Shown here piece after piece: positions 47,159-56,893 of a stretch of 64,000 nucleotides of DNA; position 1 is the first letter of the stretch; each line of letters starts with the position of its first letter. The position numbers and the translations under genes were made by a program. Origin of the DNA: Photobacterium sp. TY1-4 (lineage in GTDB: Bacteria > Pseudomonadota > Gammaproteobacteria > Enterobacterales > Vibrionaceae); contig NZ_CP099734.1 in NCBI RefSeq assembly GCF_025398175.1, positions 2,604,001-2,668,000 of the forward strand, written 5' to 3'. The notes beneath the pieces were generated by a model that had not been told where the DNA came from, did no database searches, and saw only the letters and a program-made list of their open reading frames with translations.

Positions 47159-48187
47159 TTATTGCATCAAGCGTTTGACGGTGTCCATTACGCTGATGAC
47201 TTTATCGGAATATTTGGGGTCGGTCGCATAGCCGGCCTGATGCAGGTTGCGGATAAAGCGGACCGGATCTGCCGGCTGCTCTAAGGCCTGCGAGTAGCGT
47301 GGGTTCTCATTGAGAAAGCGGACATAGTCATTAAAGCTCTGTTGATAGTTATCATAAGAGCGAAACGCCGCTGTTTCCTGTACCGGGATCCCGTTGTGAA
47401 ACTCCAGGGTACTGGTCGCAACCTTGTTGCCCGACCAACGCGGATCGGCCTTAATATTAAACAAGTTATTGCTGTTGCCGGCTGCGTTGCGGATCACCTT
47501 CTTCCCCCAGCCGGTCTCCAGTGCTGCTTGTGCGATCAGCACCGACGGATCCGTCCCCAGGGCATGGGCAGCCTTTTCCGCATAGGGCCGCATGCGGGAC
47601 ACAAAATCTTCCGGGGAGCGAAACTCGGGCTCAGGGGCTGCGACTTTCCGGGGCGGTAACGGCGCAGTGAAAGTCGCGGGTTGCGTTTTTTGCATCAACG
47701 ACAGCGCATCATCCGCGGCTTTTTCGATCAGGGCTTTGTCCGTAAGTATCGCTTTATCCACGGGCATCGCTTTATCCGACTGGCGATCCGCCAGCGGCTT
47801 TGGCTCCGGCGGCCAGTTCAGCGGAACTTCCTTGGCCGCTTCCCGAAACGCCGGCTCATCGGCTGAAACCGCCTGATCTTCCACCCCACCCAACTGCGAC
47901 ACAATCAGATCGGCAAGCCCGAGCGATCCGGTGGTGCTGAGTTCACTGGCCATCTGCTCATCACGCATCTGCTCAAAGAACTTGGTGTTATTACTACTCA
48001 TTAAATCCGACTCGAATGCCTCGTTCGCCTGACGCATGGATTTAAACAGCATCTGGGTGAACAACGCCTCAAACTGCTGCGCCGCACCACGCAATGAGGC
48101 ACTTTCGTCGTTGTTAATCCCGGCCCGCAACCGTTCCAGGTTGGAGATATCATGAATAAAGCCCGGTTCGGTGGTCTTCATAGTCAT
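47159..48187 (-). CDS. flgJ: Rod-capping peptidoglycan hydrolase FlgJ
   Basis: 342 residues. N-terminal rod-cap domain (LRGAAQQFEALFTQMLFKSMRQA) and C-terminal glucosaminidase-type domain (AQAALETGWGKKVI, with catalytic Glu; SFNDYVRFLNENPRY), joined by an Ala/Lys/Asp-rich linker. It opens the wall for the rod. Start at ATG 48187 or 48181. Last gene of the flg hook operon. Confidence 0.95.
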   Translation of the reverse strand: MTMKTTEPGFIHDISNLERLRAGINNDESASLRGAAQQFEALFTQMLFKSMRQANEAFESDLMSSNNTKFFEQMRDEQMASELSTTGSLGLADLIVSQLGGVEDQAVSADEPAFREAAKEVPLNWPPEPKPLADRQSDKAMPVDKAILTDKALIEKAADDALSLMQKTQPATFTAPLPPRKVAAPEPEFRSPEDFVSRMRPYAEKAAHALGTDPSVLIAQAALETGWGKKVIRNAAGNSNNLFNIKADPRWSGNKVATSTLEFHNGIPVQETAAFRSYDNYQQSFNDYVRFLNENPRYSQALEQPADPVRFIRNLHQAGYATDPKYSDKVISVMDTVKRLMQ

Positions 48188-48228
48188 AAACCTACAGTCA
48201 GTCGCGCTACAGTTCTTGGAGAAAAGGT

Positions 48229-49320
48229 TTAAATAATGATCAGCTGGCCTTCAATGGCCCCGGCCTGTTTCAGGGATTGCAAAATCGCCATCAAATCTGA
48301 CGGCGCCGCGCCGACCTGATTCACGGCCCGGACCAGCTCATCCAATGTTACGCCCGGCTCGAACTTGAACATCCGGGAATCTTCTTCCTCAACATTGATG
48401 TCCGAATTCGGAACCAGCACCGTATTGCCGCCGGAAAACGCATTCGGCTGGCTGGCCGTGAGGTTTTCCTTGATCGTTACCGTCATCCCGCCATGGGTGA
48501 TGGCCGCCGGTTTCAACCGGACATGCTGGCCGACCACAATGGTGCCGGTGCGCGAGTTGACAATGATTTTGGCCGAGCCGTCAGCGGTCTCGAACTCGAG
48601 ATTCTCAATGGTCGCCAGAAATGCAACCCGCTGGCTGACATCGCGCGGCGCCCGAACCCGAACCGACGTGGCATCGACGGCAGCAGCCATCTGCGGCCCG
48701 AGAAACTGGTTCACCGCGTCAGCCATCCGCTGGGCCGTCGTGAAATCAGATTCCAGTAGGTTAAAAGTCAGAAAATCCCCACGGCCAAACGGATTCGGGA
48801 CTTCCCGCTCCACCATGGCGCCATTGGAGATATGGCCGACAGTCGGTGTATTGGCGACGATCTTGGAGCCATCAGCGCCCTCGGCACTGAATCCCCCGAC
48901 CACCAAACTCCCCTGCGCGATCGCATACACTTTACCGTCCAGACCTTTGAGGAAGGTTTGCAGCAACGTTCCGCCCCGCAGGCTCTTGGCCGAGCCAATG
49001 GAAGAGACCGTAATGTCGATGGTCTGCCCCTGCTTGGTAAACGGTGGCAAGGTTGCATTCACGGCCACTGCCGCGACATTCTTGGTTTTCGGTTTGGTCC
49101 CCGCCGGCAGCTGAATACCAAAGTTCTGCAACATGGCATTAAAGCTCTGATCGGTAAACGGCGTGGTTTCCCCGGTCCCCGGCAAGCCGACCACCAGGCC
49201 ATACCCCACCAGCTGGTTACTGCGCACGCCGGCAACCTGCGCCACGTCTTTGATCCGAGCCGCTTGTGTCGGCATCGCCAACAGCAGGATCAGGCCCATC
49301 AACATTGTCGAAAATTTCAC
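48229..49320 (-). CDS. flgI: P-ring protein FlgI
   Basis: 363 residues with a signal peptide (to about residue 20, TQA) and the conserved start [26 protein letters not shown]. It forms the peptidoglycan-level bushing around the rod, helped by the FlgA chaperone encoded at 56894. Confidence 0.97.
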   Translation of the reverse strand: MKFSTMLMGLILLLAMPTQAARIKDVAQVAGVRSNQLVGYGLVVGLPGTGETTPFTDQSFNAMLQNFGIQLPAGTKPKTKNVAAVAVNATLPPFTKQGQTIDITVSSIGSAKSLRGGTLLQTFLKGLDGKVYAIAQGSLVVGGFSAEGADGSKIVANTPTVGHISNGAMVEREVPNPFGRGDFLTFNLLESDFTTAQRMADAVNQFLGPQMAAAVDATSVRVRAPRDVSQRVAFLATIENLEFETADGSAKIIVNSRTGTIVVGQHVRLKPAAITHGGMTVTIKENLTASQPNAFSGGNTVLVPNSDINVEEEDSRMFKFEPGVTLDELVRAVNQVGAAPSDLMAILQSLKQAGAIEGQLIII

Positions 49321-49399
49321 TTGGTACTCCGCTGATCCCGATGTTCAGGCATCTCTGAGTTTAACAGGGCCGAGTGATCAATCACTTGATTCAACCGGC

Positions 49400-50179
49400 T
49401 TAAATACTGACGTTAAAGAACCGGGCCAGCCAGCCCTGCTCCTGAACGTCCTGACGATCACCGGTGCCGGAGTACTGGATCCGGGCATTGGCAATCCGGG
49501 TCGAGGCGATGGTATTTTCCTGGCTGATATCATCCGGTCGAATGGTGCCGCTGACCCGGATATATTCATCCCCGGTATTTAACGTCAGCCATTTCTCGCC
49601 ACGGACCAACAGATTGCCGTTGGCCAGCACTTCAATCACTTCCACCGAGATCGAGCCCTGGATGCTGTTGCTCTGATCTGCCGATGAGCTGCCGGCAAAG
49701 GTATTGGCGTTGCTCAGGGCGTACGACAAGTCCCGCTCGCCGATCGTGAGCGGCTTCCCGCCCAGAACAATCGGATCCATCGACAGATCGGCAGATTTAT
49801 CCAAATCCGAACTGGCACTTTTCTTGGCCTGCGTTTTTTCTTCCAGCATCACGGTGACGATATCGCCGATCCCGCGCGGTTTGGTATCGTCATACAGATC
49901 CTGCGCCCCGGCGGCATCGAACAACGAACCGGTAGCCGTTGAGTAATGCTCTGGCTGTTGTTGCGGCCGGATACCGGTCCAGGCCGGATCACCGGCTTGG
50001 GGATCATCACGGCGACGCATGCGGTCGATCAGATCACCATCCTGCTTGGTGGTGCCTTCCACGGCATCGATCGGCGATGTTGCCTGCGCAACATCCGACG
50101 TTTGTTCCTGCTCTAACTGAAATTGAGTACAGCCGGAGAGCACCAGGACCAAGCCCAAAATGAGTTTCTTCATCGCCAC
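49400..50179 (-). CDS. flgH: L-ring lipoprotein FlgH
   Basis: 259 residues; lipoprotein signal peptide with lipobox LSGC (Cys near 17). Outer-membrane ring protein with [21 protein letters not shown] and [16 protein letters not shown] at 50179 has GGGAG five bases upstream; ATG at 50173 is the alternative. Confidence 0.96.
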   Translation of the reverse strand: MAMKKLILGLVLVLSGCTQFQLEQEQTSDVAQATSPIDAVEGTTKQDGDLIDRMRRRDDPQAGDPAWTGIRPQQQPEHYSTATGSLFDAAGAQDLYDDTKPRGIGDIVTVMLEEKTQAKKSASSDLDKSADLSMDPIVLGGKPLTIGERDLSYALSNANTFAGSSSADQSNSIQGSISVEVIEVLANGNLLVRGEKWLTLNTGDEYIRVSGTIRPDDISQENTIASTRIANARIQYSGTGDRQDVQEQGWLARFFNVSI

Positions 50180-50191
50180 ATTAACTCCCGA

Positions 50192-50980
50192 TTAGAGCTG
50201 CTGGTTGACGTAGCTGAGCATCTGATCCACGGTCGAGATCACTTTCGAGTTCATCTCATAGACCCGCTGGGCTTCAATCATGTTCACTAGCTCTTCGGTG
50301 ACGTTCACGTTCGACGTCTCCAGCATGGATTGGCGGATTGAACCCAGTCCGTCCAGGCCCGGAACCCCTTCCTGGGCATCCCCGCTGGCACCGGTCGGCA
50401 AGAACATGTTCTGGCCAATCGGCTCCAGACCGCCCGGGTTAATGAAGTCAACGGTGGTGATCTGACCCAGCACCTGGTTTTCCTGCTGGCCCCGGATCCG
50501 CGCCGACACTTCACCGTCGGTCCCAATGGTGATCCCAACCGCATCTTCCGGCACCACAATTTCCGGTTGCAGCACATAGCCTGAACCACTGGTCACCAGC
50601 TGCCCTTCACCATTAATGGTGAACTGACCATTGCGGGTATACCCCATGTTGCCGTCCGGCAGCAGGATCTGGAAGAAACCGTCCCCTTCGATCATCATGT
50701 CCATGGCGTTGTTGGTGGTTTGGGTATTGCCTTGCGTATGGACTTTCTGGGTCGCGACCACTTTCGCGCCGGCCCCCAGCATCAAGCCGGACGGCAGTTC
50801 AGTATCCTGCGTCGACTGGCCGCCCGGTTGGTTAATATTTTGATAGAACAGATCTTCAAAGACCGCACGGCTTTTCTTAAAGCCCACGGTCGAGGCGTTC
50901 GCCAGGTTATTCGAAATAGTCGAAATATTGGTTTGCTGCGCGTCAAGACCTGTTTTACTGACCCATAGTGCCGGATGCAT
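50192..50980 (-). CDS. flgG: Distal rod protein FlgG
   Basis: 262 residues, flagellar basal-body rod family: N-terminal WVSKTGLDAQQTNISTISNNLANASTVGFKK (in parts) and C-terminal SNVNVTEELVNMIEAQRVYEMNSK. It forms the distal rod that spans to the L ring. Confidence 0.97.
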   Translation of the reverse strand: MHPALWVSKTGLDAQQTNISTISNNLANASTVGFKKSRAVFEDLFYQNINQPGGQSTQDTELPSGLMLGAGAKVVATQKVHTQGNTQTTNNAMDMMIEGDGFFQILLPDGNMGYTRNGQFTINGEGQLVTSGSGYVLQPEIVVPEDAVGITIGTDGEVSARIRGQQENQVLGQITTVDFINPGGLEPIGQNMFLPTGASGDAQEGVPGLDGLGSIRQSMLETSNVNVTEELVNMIEAQRVYEMNSKVISTVDQMLSYVNQQL

Positions 50981-51000
50981 ATTGAATTCCTCTTATCGGT

Positions 51001-51750
51001 TTAGCCTAAACGCAGCAGTGACGAAGATGCCGCATCCATTTCTTCTGCTGTTTTCATGAGTTTGACCTGCATTTCAAAATGGCGTTGCAGGTCGATCATG
51101 CTGGTCATTTCCCCCACCGCATTGACATTGCTGCCTTCCAGTGCCCCCTTCAGCAGCGTGACACCGGCATCTGCGTCAAACACTTCATTCGGGGTTTTGG
51201 ATTTAAACAGGCCATTGGCGTCTTTGCGCAGATCGGCATGATCCGGGCGAACCAGTTTCAGGCGATCGATCACTTCCATCGCTTCCGGTGGTGCCCCCTG
51301 CGGCAGCACGGAAATGGTTCCGTCCTTACCGACTTCAATTTTGCTGATTGGGAGTGGAATAAAAATCGGGCCGCCGTTTTCACCCATCATCAGGTGGCCG
51401 CTGCTGTTTTGCAGCATCCCGGTTTGATCGATCTTCAGATGGCCGGCACGGGTATAGGCTTCTTGGCCTGTCGGGTCCACAACCGTCAACCAACCGTCAC
51501 CTTCAACAGAAACGTCAAGATCCCGACCCGTGGTCATCACCGAGCCTTGTGACATATCCTGCCCGGGGCTCTCCGTCATCGAAAATACCCGGGTCGGCAA
51601 CCCTTCACCGTATGCCTGCATACTGCGGGCCTGCGCCAAATCGGCACGGAAACCCGTCGTCCGCACGTTGGCCAGGTTGTTGGCATGCAACTGCAACCCA
51701 TACATGTCTTGCTTGGCGCCACTCATGGCCAAATACAGTGAACGATCCAT
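51001..51750 (-). CDS. flgF: Proximal rod protein FlgF
   Basis: 249 residues from the ATG at 51750 with AGAGG upstream. Rod-family start MDRSLYLAMSGAKQDMYGLQ and C-terminal SNVNAVGEMTSMIDLQRHFE. A 226-base gap with its own sigma-54 site separates it from flgE, so flgFGHIJ can be expressed apart from flgBCDE. Confidence 0.96.
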   Translation of the reverse strand: MDRSLYLAMSGAKQDMYGLQLHANNLANVRTTGFRADLAQARSMQAYGEGLPTRVFSMTESPGQDMSQGSVMTTGRDLDVSVEGDGWLTVVDPTGQEAYTRAGHLKIDQTGMLQNSSGHLMMGENGGPIFIPLPISKIEVGKDGTISVLPQGAPPEAMEVIDRLKLVRPDHADLRKDANGLFKSKTPNEVFDADAGVTLLKGALEGSNVNAVGEMTSMIDLQRHFEMQVKLMKTAEEMDAASSSLLRLG

Positions 51751-51783
51751 TATTGCCTCTCCAATCACAATCTGGACAAAATA

Positions 51784-51801
51784 AAGCAATAACTATGCCA
51801 C
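51784..51801 (-). promoter_or_regulatory. Predicted sigma-54 promoter of flgF
   Basis: Minus strand TGGCATAGTTATTGCTTT: TGGCA at -24 and a perfect TTGCT at -12, ten bases between GG and GC. About 35 bases upstream of flgF. Confidence 0.82.
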
Positions 51802-51889
51802 TAAAAATAGCAACTACAAATCAGGAGGTTAGCCAAATCTGCGAACGCAGGCGGCCAGAGAGAGACAATTTTATGGCAGGTTCGGACAA

Positions 51890-51964
51890 CCATTGCCGCT
51901 TTTTTAACGCAAAGGCCAAACAGCGGCAATGGCTGCTTCAGGCGACGCGTGAGCGCCACCTGAA
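51890..51964. repeat. Two adjoining inverted repeats between flgE and flgF
   Basis: CCATTGCCGCT (51890-51900) pairs with AGCGGCAATGG (51922-51932) across a 21-base loop. Next to it, GCTTCAGG near 51934 pairs with CCTGAAGC near 51965, and on the minus strand the stem lengthens to about 14 pairs with two G-U pairs. The second, just after flgE, looks like an RNA 3' end without a U run. The first holds a TTGCCGC/GCGGCAA dyad upstream of the flgF promoter. Confidence 0.6.
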
Positions 51965-51976
51965 GCCCGGATGGGA

Positions 51977-53284
51977 TTAGCGGATTTGCAGAATGGTCTG
52001 CTGCAGCTGATTATCCACCTCCAGGGCACGCGAGTTGGCCTGGAAGTTGCGCTGTGCGGTGATCAAATCCACCAGCTCCTGGGTCATATCAATGTTGGAC
52101 TGCTCCAGGGTGCCGCTCTTCACGGCGCCAAAGGCCCCCTGGCTGGCTTCACCCCAGATGGCAGCGCCGGAATCCTGGCTTGCCACCCACTGGGTACCGC
52201 CTTTGGAGACCAGGCCCTGCTCATTCGGGACCCGCACCATGCCGACACGGCCCAGAGTGACGTTCTCACCGTTACTATAAGTCGCGACAATCGAGCCTTT
52301 GGCATCGATATCGACTTTAGCCAGATAGCCGGTTGTCGCCCCGTCTTCGTTAAAGCGACGAATTTCAAACGGCGCCGCATATTGGGTCGGCTCATCAAAG
52401 TTCACCGACAGCGTCTGGTTTTCATCCGCACCGTTCAGGTTCAGACCGGCACCTGCTGCGCCGAGCGGCTCGGTTTGGATTGGGTTACCGCCATTGACCG
52501 AAGCCACTGAGCCATCGGTATTAAAATCAAGAAAGCTGCCCTGCTGGCCGGTGGCTGTGGCTGAGCCGCCATTGACCACATTGACCGGCTTCTCTCCGGT
52601 AGAATCGGTCGCAGTGTAGTAAACCGCCCAGCGATTTGCCGCCGTATTATCTTTCACGTAATACGTCGTCATCTTGTACGGCTGACCCAGGGAGTCATAA
52701 ATCGTTACGGAGGTCGATTTATTGTAAGAATCCGGGTTATTGAAATCGAATTGCTTAGGATCTTTGACGTCCGCGTTGGCCGGCAGGTTCACCCCAACCT
52801 CAACATTCCCAGATGCCCGTGGCTGACCAAACTGATCCGGCACTTTCAAAGACTGTGCTTCGTAAGAGGTGACCTGATCGGTTTCCTGATCGACCTGATA
52901 ACCCAGCAGGTACTGGCCCTCGGAGTTAACAATTTGGTTGTCTTTATCAAGGTGAAATGCGCCGTTTCGGGTCAGGCTGTTATTTTGTGGCTGCAATTTA
53001 TCATCCGCAACCGCGAAAAAACCGCTGCCCGAAATCCGCAAATCCATCGGGTTATTGGTATAGATACTCGACCCTTCGTGGAATTGCTGAGCCACGACAG
53101 AGGTTTGCACCCCGCCCCCGGTAGTGGTTTTGGCATTCGAAAAAATCGAGCTTGAATACACATCACCGAACTCGGCACGGGACTCTTTAAAACCGTAGGT
53201 ATTGGAGTTGGCAATGTTGTTACTGGTGGTATTGAGGTCTTTCTGCGAAGCCCCGATACCGCTGAGTGAAATATTAAATCCCAT
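51977..53284 (-). CDS. flgE: Hook protein FlgE
   Basis: 435 residues with the start MGFNISLSGIGASQKDLNTT and the C-terminal EQSNIDMTQELVDLITAQRNFQANSRALE (in parts). It polymerises into the hook, up to the length set by FliK. It lies 22 bases after flgD. Confidence 0.97.
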   Translation of the reverse strand: MGFNISLSGIGASQKDLNTTSNNIANSNTYGFKESRAEFGDVYSSSIFSNAKTTTGGGVQTSVVAQQFHEGSSIYTNNPMDLRISGSGFFAVADDKLQPQNNSLTRNGAFHLDKDNQIVNSEGQYLLGYQVDQETDQVTSYEAQSLKVPDQFGQPRASGNVEVGVNLPANADVKDPKQFDFNNPDSYNKSTSVTIYDSLGQPYKMTTYYVKDNTAANRWAVYYTATDSTGEKPVNVVNGGSATATGQQGSFLDFNTDGSVASVNGGNPIQTEPLGAAGAGLNLNGADENQTLSVNFDEPTQYAAPFEIRRFNEDGATTGYLAKVDIDAKGSIVATYSNGENVTLGRVGMVRVPNEQGLVSKGGTQWVASQDSGAAIWGEASQGAFGAVKSGTLEQSNIDMTQELVDLITAQRNFQANSRALEVDNQLQQTILQIR

Positions 53285-53306
53285 GTGTTACATCTCCTAA
53301 AACCGG

Positions 53307-54020
53307 TTAAACCTTGCCGACTTCCAGTACTTCAGACAGTTTGAACGGCGAATCATAGCCCGCCAGATTCAGCATGACATTCCCGTCGCCGTTCCCCAGC
53401 AACACGCTGTTGACATTGGCATACGTGGAGACGTCAAACTCACGGTTTTCACCGTCGACTAACCCGGCAACCTTGAGCTGGTAGCGACCCTCCGGCAATA
53501 AATTGCCGTTATCGTCCTTACCGTCCCACTCTACCCGATGTTCCCCCGACGGCTTGGCGCCCATATCCAGGGTTTTAATCAATTGGCCCTGCTCATTTTC
53601 AATGCGCAGCATCATGTTGTTCAGCGCCTGCGGCAGTTTGACCATCCCGGCCACCGAACCCTCGGCCGTTTTCACCCCAGTGGCACTCGGGACCAACACA
53701 TCCCGCCCGACCAGAGAAGAGGCCTGCAACGCCTGGTTCGAGGTCATGGCAGAGTTCAAGCTGCCAAACTGCTCGTTCATTTGGTTGATGCCGTCCACGG
53801 TGGCAAAAGAAGCCATCTGGGCAATCATCTGATCATTCCCGACAGGTTTGAATGGATCCTGCTGGGCAAGCTGCTTGGTCAGCAATGAGAGAAAGTCTTC
53901 CTGCTTCAGCTCATTCTGGCCGGTGACCTTTTGCTCTTCCTGCAGCTTTTTCTCTTGCATCCCCTTGAGTTGATCAAGGTAGGACAAATTGCTTTGACCT
54001 GCGCCGTTAATACCGGTCAT
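53307..54020 (-). CDS. flgD: Hook-capping protein FlgD
   Basis: 237 residues from the ATG at 54020 with AAGGAG eight bases upstream. Conserved FLSLLTKQLAQQDPFKPVGNDQMIAQMA (in parts) and a C-terminal FlgD Ig-like/tudor domain (VEWDGKDDNGNLLPEGRY). It is the scaffold for hook growth. Confidence 0.96.
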   Translation of the reverse strand: MTGINGAGQSNLSYLDQLKGMQEKKLQEEQKVTGQNELKQEDFLSLLTKQLAQQDPFKPVGNDQMIAQMASFATVDGINQMNEQFGSLNSAMTSNQALQASSLVGRDVLVPSATGVKTAEGSVAGMVKLPQALNNMMLRIENEQGQLIKTLDMGAKPSGEHRVEWDGKDDNGNLLPEGRYQLKVAGLVDGENREFDVSTYANVNSVLLGNGDGNVMLNLAGYDSPFKLSEVLEVGKV

Positions 54021-54038
54021 AACAGTCACTCCTTACCC

Positions 54039-54455
54039 TTATTTACCCATCTGCAATGTTTGCATCAGCATCTGCTTACTGGCATCTGCAACCTGCACAT
54101 TGCTTTGATAGGAACGAGAAGCTGAAATCATGTTGGCCATTTCTTCCATCACATTCACATTCGGCTTGTAGATATACCCTTCCGCGTTGGCTAACGGGTG
54201 CTCCGGGTTATATTCGGCCCGCAGTGGCTTTTCACTTTCCACAATGCCTTTCACCTGTACCGGCACGCTCTCTTCGCGATTATAGCGGGCACTTTCCAGC
54301 GCAGCGGCAAACACCGGATGGCGGGCGCGGTAAGTTTCTTCCGCCGAGCTGCTCACACTGTTGGCATTGGCCAGGTTACTTGAGGTGGTGTTCAGACGAA
54401 CCGACTCCGCACTCATGGCAGAACCCGTGACATTAAAAACGTTAAACAAGCTCAT
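54039..54455 (-). CDS. flgC: Proximal rod protein FlgC
   Basis: 138 residues; rod-family start SLFNVFNVTGSAMSAESVRL and C-terminal NVNVMEEMANMISASRSYQSN. Two bases after flgB. Confidence 0.97.
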   Translation of the reverse strand: MSLFNVFNVTGSAMSAESVRLNTTSSNLANANSVSSSAEETYRARHPVFAAALESARYNREESVPVQVKGIVESEKPLRAEYNPEHPLANAEGYIYKPNVNVMEEMANMISASRSYQSNVQVADASKQMLMQTLQMGK

Positions 54456-54457
54456 GA

Positions 54458-54853
54458 TTATTCTCCTTTTAATGCCTTGCTCAGGTTCTTGAATTTAGAG
54501 CCCAGAAAGTCAAGTGACGCCTGATACTCCAGTGCGTTTTGCATAAACAGGTTTTGTTCCAGCTGCGCGTCCACCGTGTTGCCGTCGCCGGTATCCGGCT
54601 GAGTCGGCACCCGATACTTTTGCTCACCCATCACCATCGTAGAGGCAGAGATATGCCGTTCATTGGTCCGACTAAGGCCAATGTTTGCCTCTGAGGTTGC
54701 CGCATTCAGCGCACGCTGAAAGTCGATATCTTTTGCTTTGTATCCCGGCGTGTTGGCGTTGGCGATATTACTTGCCAGGGTTTCCGCACGTTTGCCACGT
54801 ACGCCAACTGTATGCTGATGAATACCTAATGCTTTATCGAATGAGATGGACAT
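54458..54853 (-). CDS. flgB: Proximal rod protein FlgB
   Basis: 131 residues from the ATG at 54853 with TTGGAGG upstream. N-terminal SNIANANTPGYKAKDIDFQ. First gene of flgBCDE; a sigma-54 promoter lies 30 bases upstream. The in-frame TTG at 54865 overlaps the ribosome site and was not used. Confidence 0.96.
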   Translation of the reverse strand: MSISFDKALGIHQHTVGVRGKRAETLASNIANANTPGYKAKDIDFQRALNAATSEANIGLSRTNERHISASTMVMGEQKYRVPTQPDTGDGNTVDAQLEQNLFMQNALEYQASLDFLGSKFKNLSKALKGE

Positions 54854-54882
54854 TGCAGCCTCCAAAAATCGTTAACGATATA

Positions 54883-54900
54883 AAGCAAAGGCTGTGCCAA
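54883..54900 (-). promoter_or_regulatory. Predicted sigma-54 promoter of flgB
   Basis: Minus strand TTGGCACAGCCTTTGCTT: perfect TGGCAC at -24 and TTGCT at -12, ten bases between GG and GC. The rest of the 146-base gap to cheR shows nothing further. Confidence 0.87.
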
Positions 54901-54999
54901 TTTTATCAATAAGCGAGATCAACAAGGAAAAAGAGACGGCAGATAGCGCCAAAGGGAGAGGGCTGAGCCTGCAGAGTAACAGGCTCAGCATCATGGGGA

Positions 55000-55830
55000 T
55001 TATTTCAGCTTGTAGATAATGCCCGGGTTACAGCGGATCATCTCGAATTTATCGGTCAGACCGGTCAGCGACTCCGAGGCCCCCAGCAGCAGGTACCCCC
55101 CCGGGTTGAGGCTGGCCGCCATTTGATTGAGCACCTTGGCCTTCATGTCCGGCGAAAAGTAAATCAGCACGTTGCGGCAAAAAATGACATCAAACTTCCC
55201 CAGCAGCGCATAACTGTCTTTCAGGTTCTGGGGACGAAAGTTGACCATGCGCTTGACTTTGTCATTGACCTTCATCCGTCCGTCGCCGTTATTTTCAAAA
55301 AACGTCCGGCGACGCTCCGGAGACAGGCCGCGGCTCAGGGCCAGGTTGTCATAGACTCCGGCACGGCAGGTATCCAGCATCGTCTGGGAGATATCCGTGG
55401 CGGTGATCTGCACCCCGCCACCCAGCATCCCCGGCCGGCGGCTCTGTGCCTCCAGTACCGTCATGGCAATGGAATACGGCTCCTGGCCGGAAGAACTGGC
55501 CGAAGACCAGATCTTAATCGGGCGCTTGTTTGCCGCCAGCTCCGGCAAAATTTTGTCGGCCAGCACCGTAAACGGATAGGTATCACGAAACCACAGCGTT
55601 TCGTTGGTTGTCATCGCATCGACCGCTGCGACCCGTAACTCCCGGTTACGGCCACTGATCACCAGTTGCAGCAACTCAGAAAGAGATGATAGCGAAAATC
55701 GGCTGACCAACGGACTTAAACGGCTCCGGACCAAATACTGCTTGCTATCGCCAAGTACTATGCCGCACTGCGCTTCTAAAAAACGGCAAAAGTCACGGTA
55801 TTCCTGGTCTTTTATGGTTATGGCTGTCAT
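55000..55830 (-). CDS. cheR: Chemotaxis methyltransferase CheR
   Basis: 276 residues. An N-terminal helical domain is followed by an AdoMet-binding domain with IWSSASSSGQEPYSIAM, ATDIS and FDVIFCRNVLIYF. It methylates chemoreceptor glutamates, opposing CheB. It follows cheV in the same direction. Confidence 0.97.
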   Translation of the reverse strand: MTAITIKDQEYRDFCRFLEAQCGIVLGDSKQYLVRSRLSPLVSRFSLSSLSELLQLVISGRNRELRVAAVDAMTTNETLWFRDTYPFTVLADKILPELAANKRPIKIWSSASSSGQEPYSIAMTVLEAQSRRPGMLGGGVQITATDISQTMLDTCRAGVYDNLALSRGLSPERRRTFFENNGDGRMKVNDKVKRMVNFRPQNLKDSYALLGKFDVIFCRNVLIYFSPDMKAKVLNQMAASLNPGGYLLLGASESLTGLTDKFEMIRCNPGIIYKLK

Positions 55831-55848
55831 CTACTACTCTTATTCCGA

Positions 55849-56766
55849 TTATTGCGGCATGGCGGCTTTCACCGCAGCACCCAGTTCATCCGGGTTAAAT
55901 TTAGGAATGAACGCATTGGCGCCCACTCGCTCAACCATCGCCTGGTTAAACACCCCGCTCAGGGAGGTATGAAGAATCACATGTAAATCCTTCAGCTTGG
56001 CATCATTGCGGATCTCGGCCGTGAGGGTATAACCATCCATTTCCGGCATTTCAATATCGGAAATCACCAGGGCCAATTGCTCGTAAATACTCTGCTCGGA
56101 AGCCATCTGGCGCAGCTTCTCAATTGCTTCTTTACCGTCTTTGACCAACACGCACTCACAACCGATCGCTTCAATTGCCCGCTGCACCTGCTTGCGTGCA
56201 ACACTGGAGTCATCGGCAACCAGCACCCGACGCACGGTCGGCGTCTCTTCGACCAGCTCTTCCAGAACCGTGCCGGTAATGTCGGTGCTGACCGGCGAAA
56301 TCTCATCTAGGATCTTTTCCACATCGAGAATTTCGACCAGCTCGTTATCAATTTCAGTCACCGCGGTCAGGTAGTTCTCTTTACCGGCCCCTTTCGGCGG
56401 CGGCAGGATCGATTCCCAGTTCATATTGATAATGCGCTCAACCGATGACACCAGGAAGCCCTGCACCGAGCGGTTAAACTCGGAGATGATCACAAAGCAA
56501 TTGTCCAAATCTTCAATCGGGCGACCACCGGTCGCCAGGCTCATGTCAATCACCGAGATCGTCTGACCACGAATGTGAGCGATCCCTTTGACCAACGGGT
56601 GCAGGTTAGGCATAGTGGTCAGTTTCGGGCACTGTAGCACTTCTTTGACTTTAAATACGTTTATTCCGTAGCGCTGGCGTCTCTTGAGCCGAAAGGTGAG
56701 TAGCTCCAAACGGTTTTGCCCAACAAGCTGGGTGCGCTGATTCACTGAATCCAGTATCCCCGACAT
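55849..56766 (-). CDS. cheV: Chemotaxis coupling protein CheV
   Basis: 305 residues: N-terminal CheW domain (LLTFRLKRRQRYGINVFKVKEVL, in parts) and C-terminal receiver domain with DD, phospho-acceptor Asp in ALVISDIEMPEMDGY and Lys in FIPKFNPDE. It couples receptors to CheA in a phosphorylation-tunable way. A 127-base gap divides it from divergent flgA. Confidence 0.97.
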   Translation of the reverse strand: MSGILDSVNQRTQLVGQNRLELLTFRLKRRQRYGINVFKVKEVLQCPKLTTMPNLHPLVKGIAHIRGQTISVIDMSLATGGRPIEDLDNCFVIISEFNRSVQGFLVSSVERIINMNWESILPPPKGAGKENYLTAVTEIDNELVEILDVEKILDEISPVSTDITGTVLEELVEETPTVRRVLVADDSSVARKQVQRAIEAIGCECVLVKDGKEAIEKLRQMASEQSIYEQLALVISDIEMPEMDGYTLTAEIRNDAKLKDLHVILHTSLSGVFNQAMVERVGANAFIPKFNPDELGAAVKAAMPQ

Positions 56767-56893
56767 AAGGTGACTCCATGTTATTCGTGTTTTCTGACGA
56801 TGCGTGTTTGATGAGCATTCTCACCGCAAATTTCATAAGATCAGCTCGAGGCTAATTGTAGCCCCTTCGACTTTGCATTAAAGAGTAAAAACC

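Noticed and set aside
56850..56875. GG-N10-GC pattern upstream of cheV
   Set aside because: The -12 part reads TAGCC rather than TTGC(A/T); too weak to call a sigma-54 promoter.
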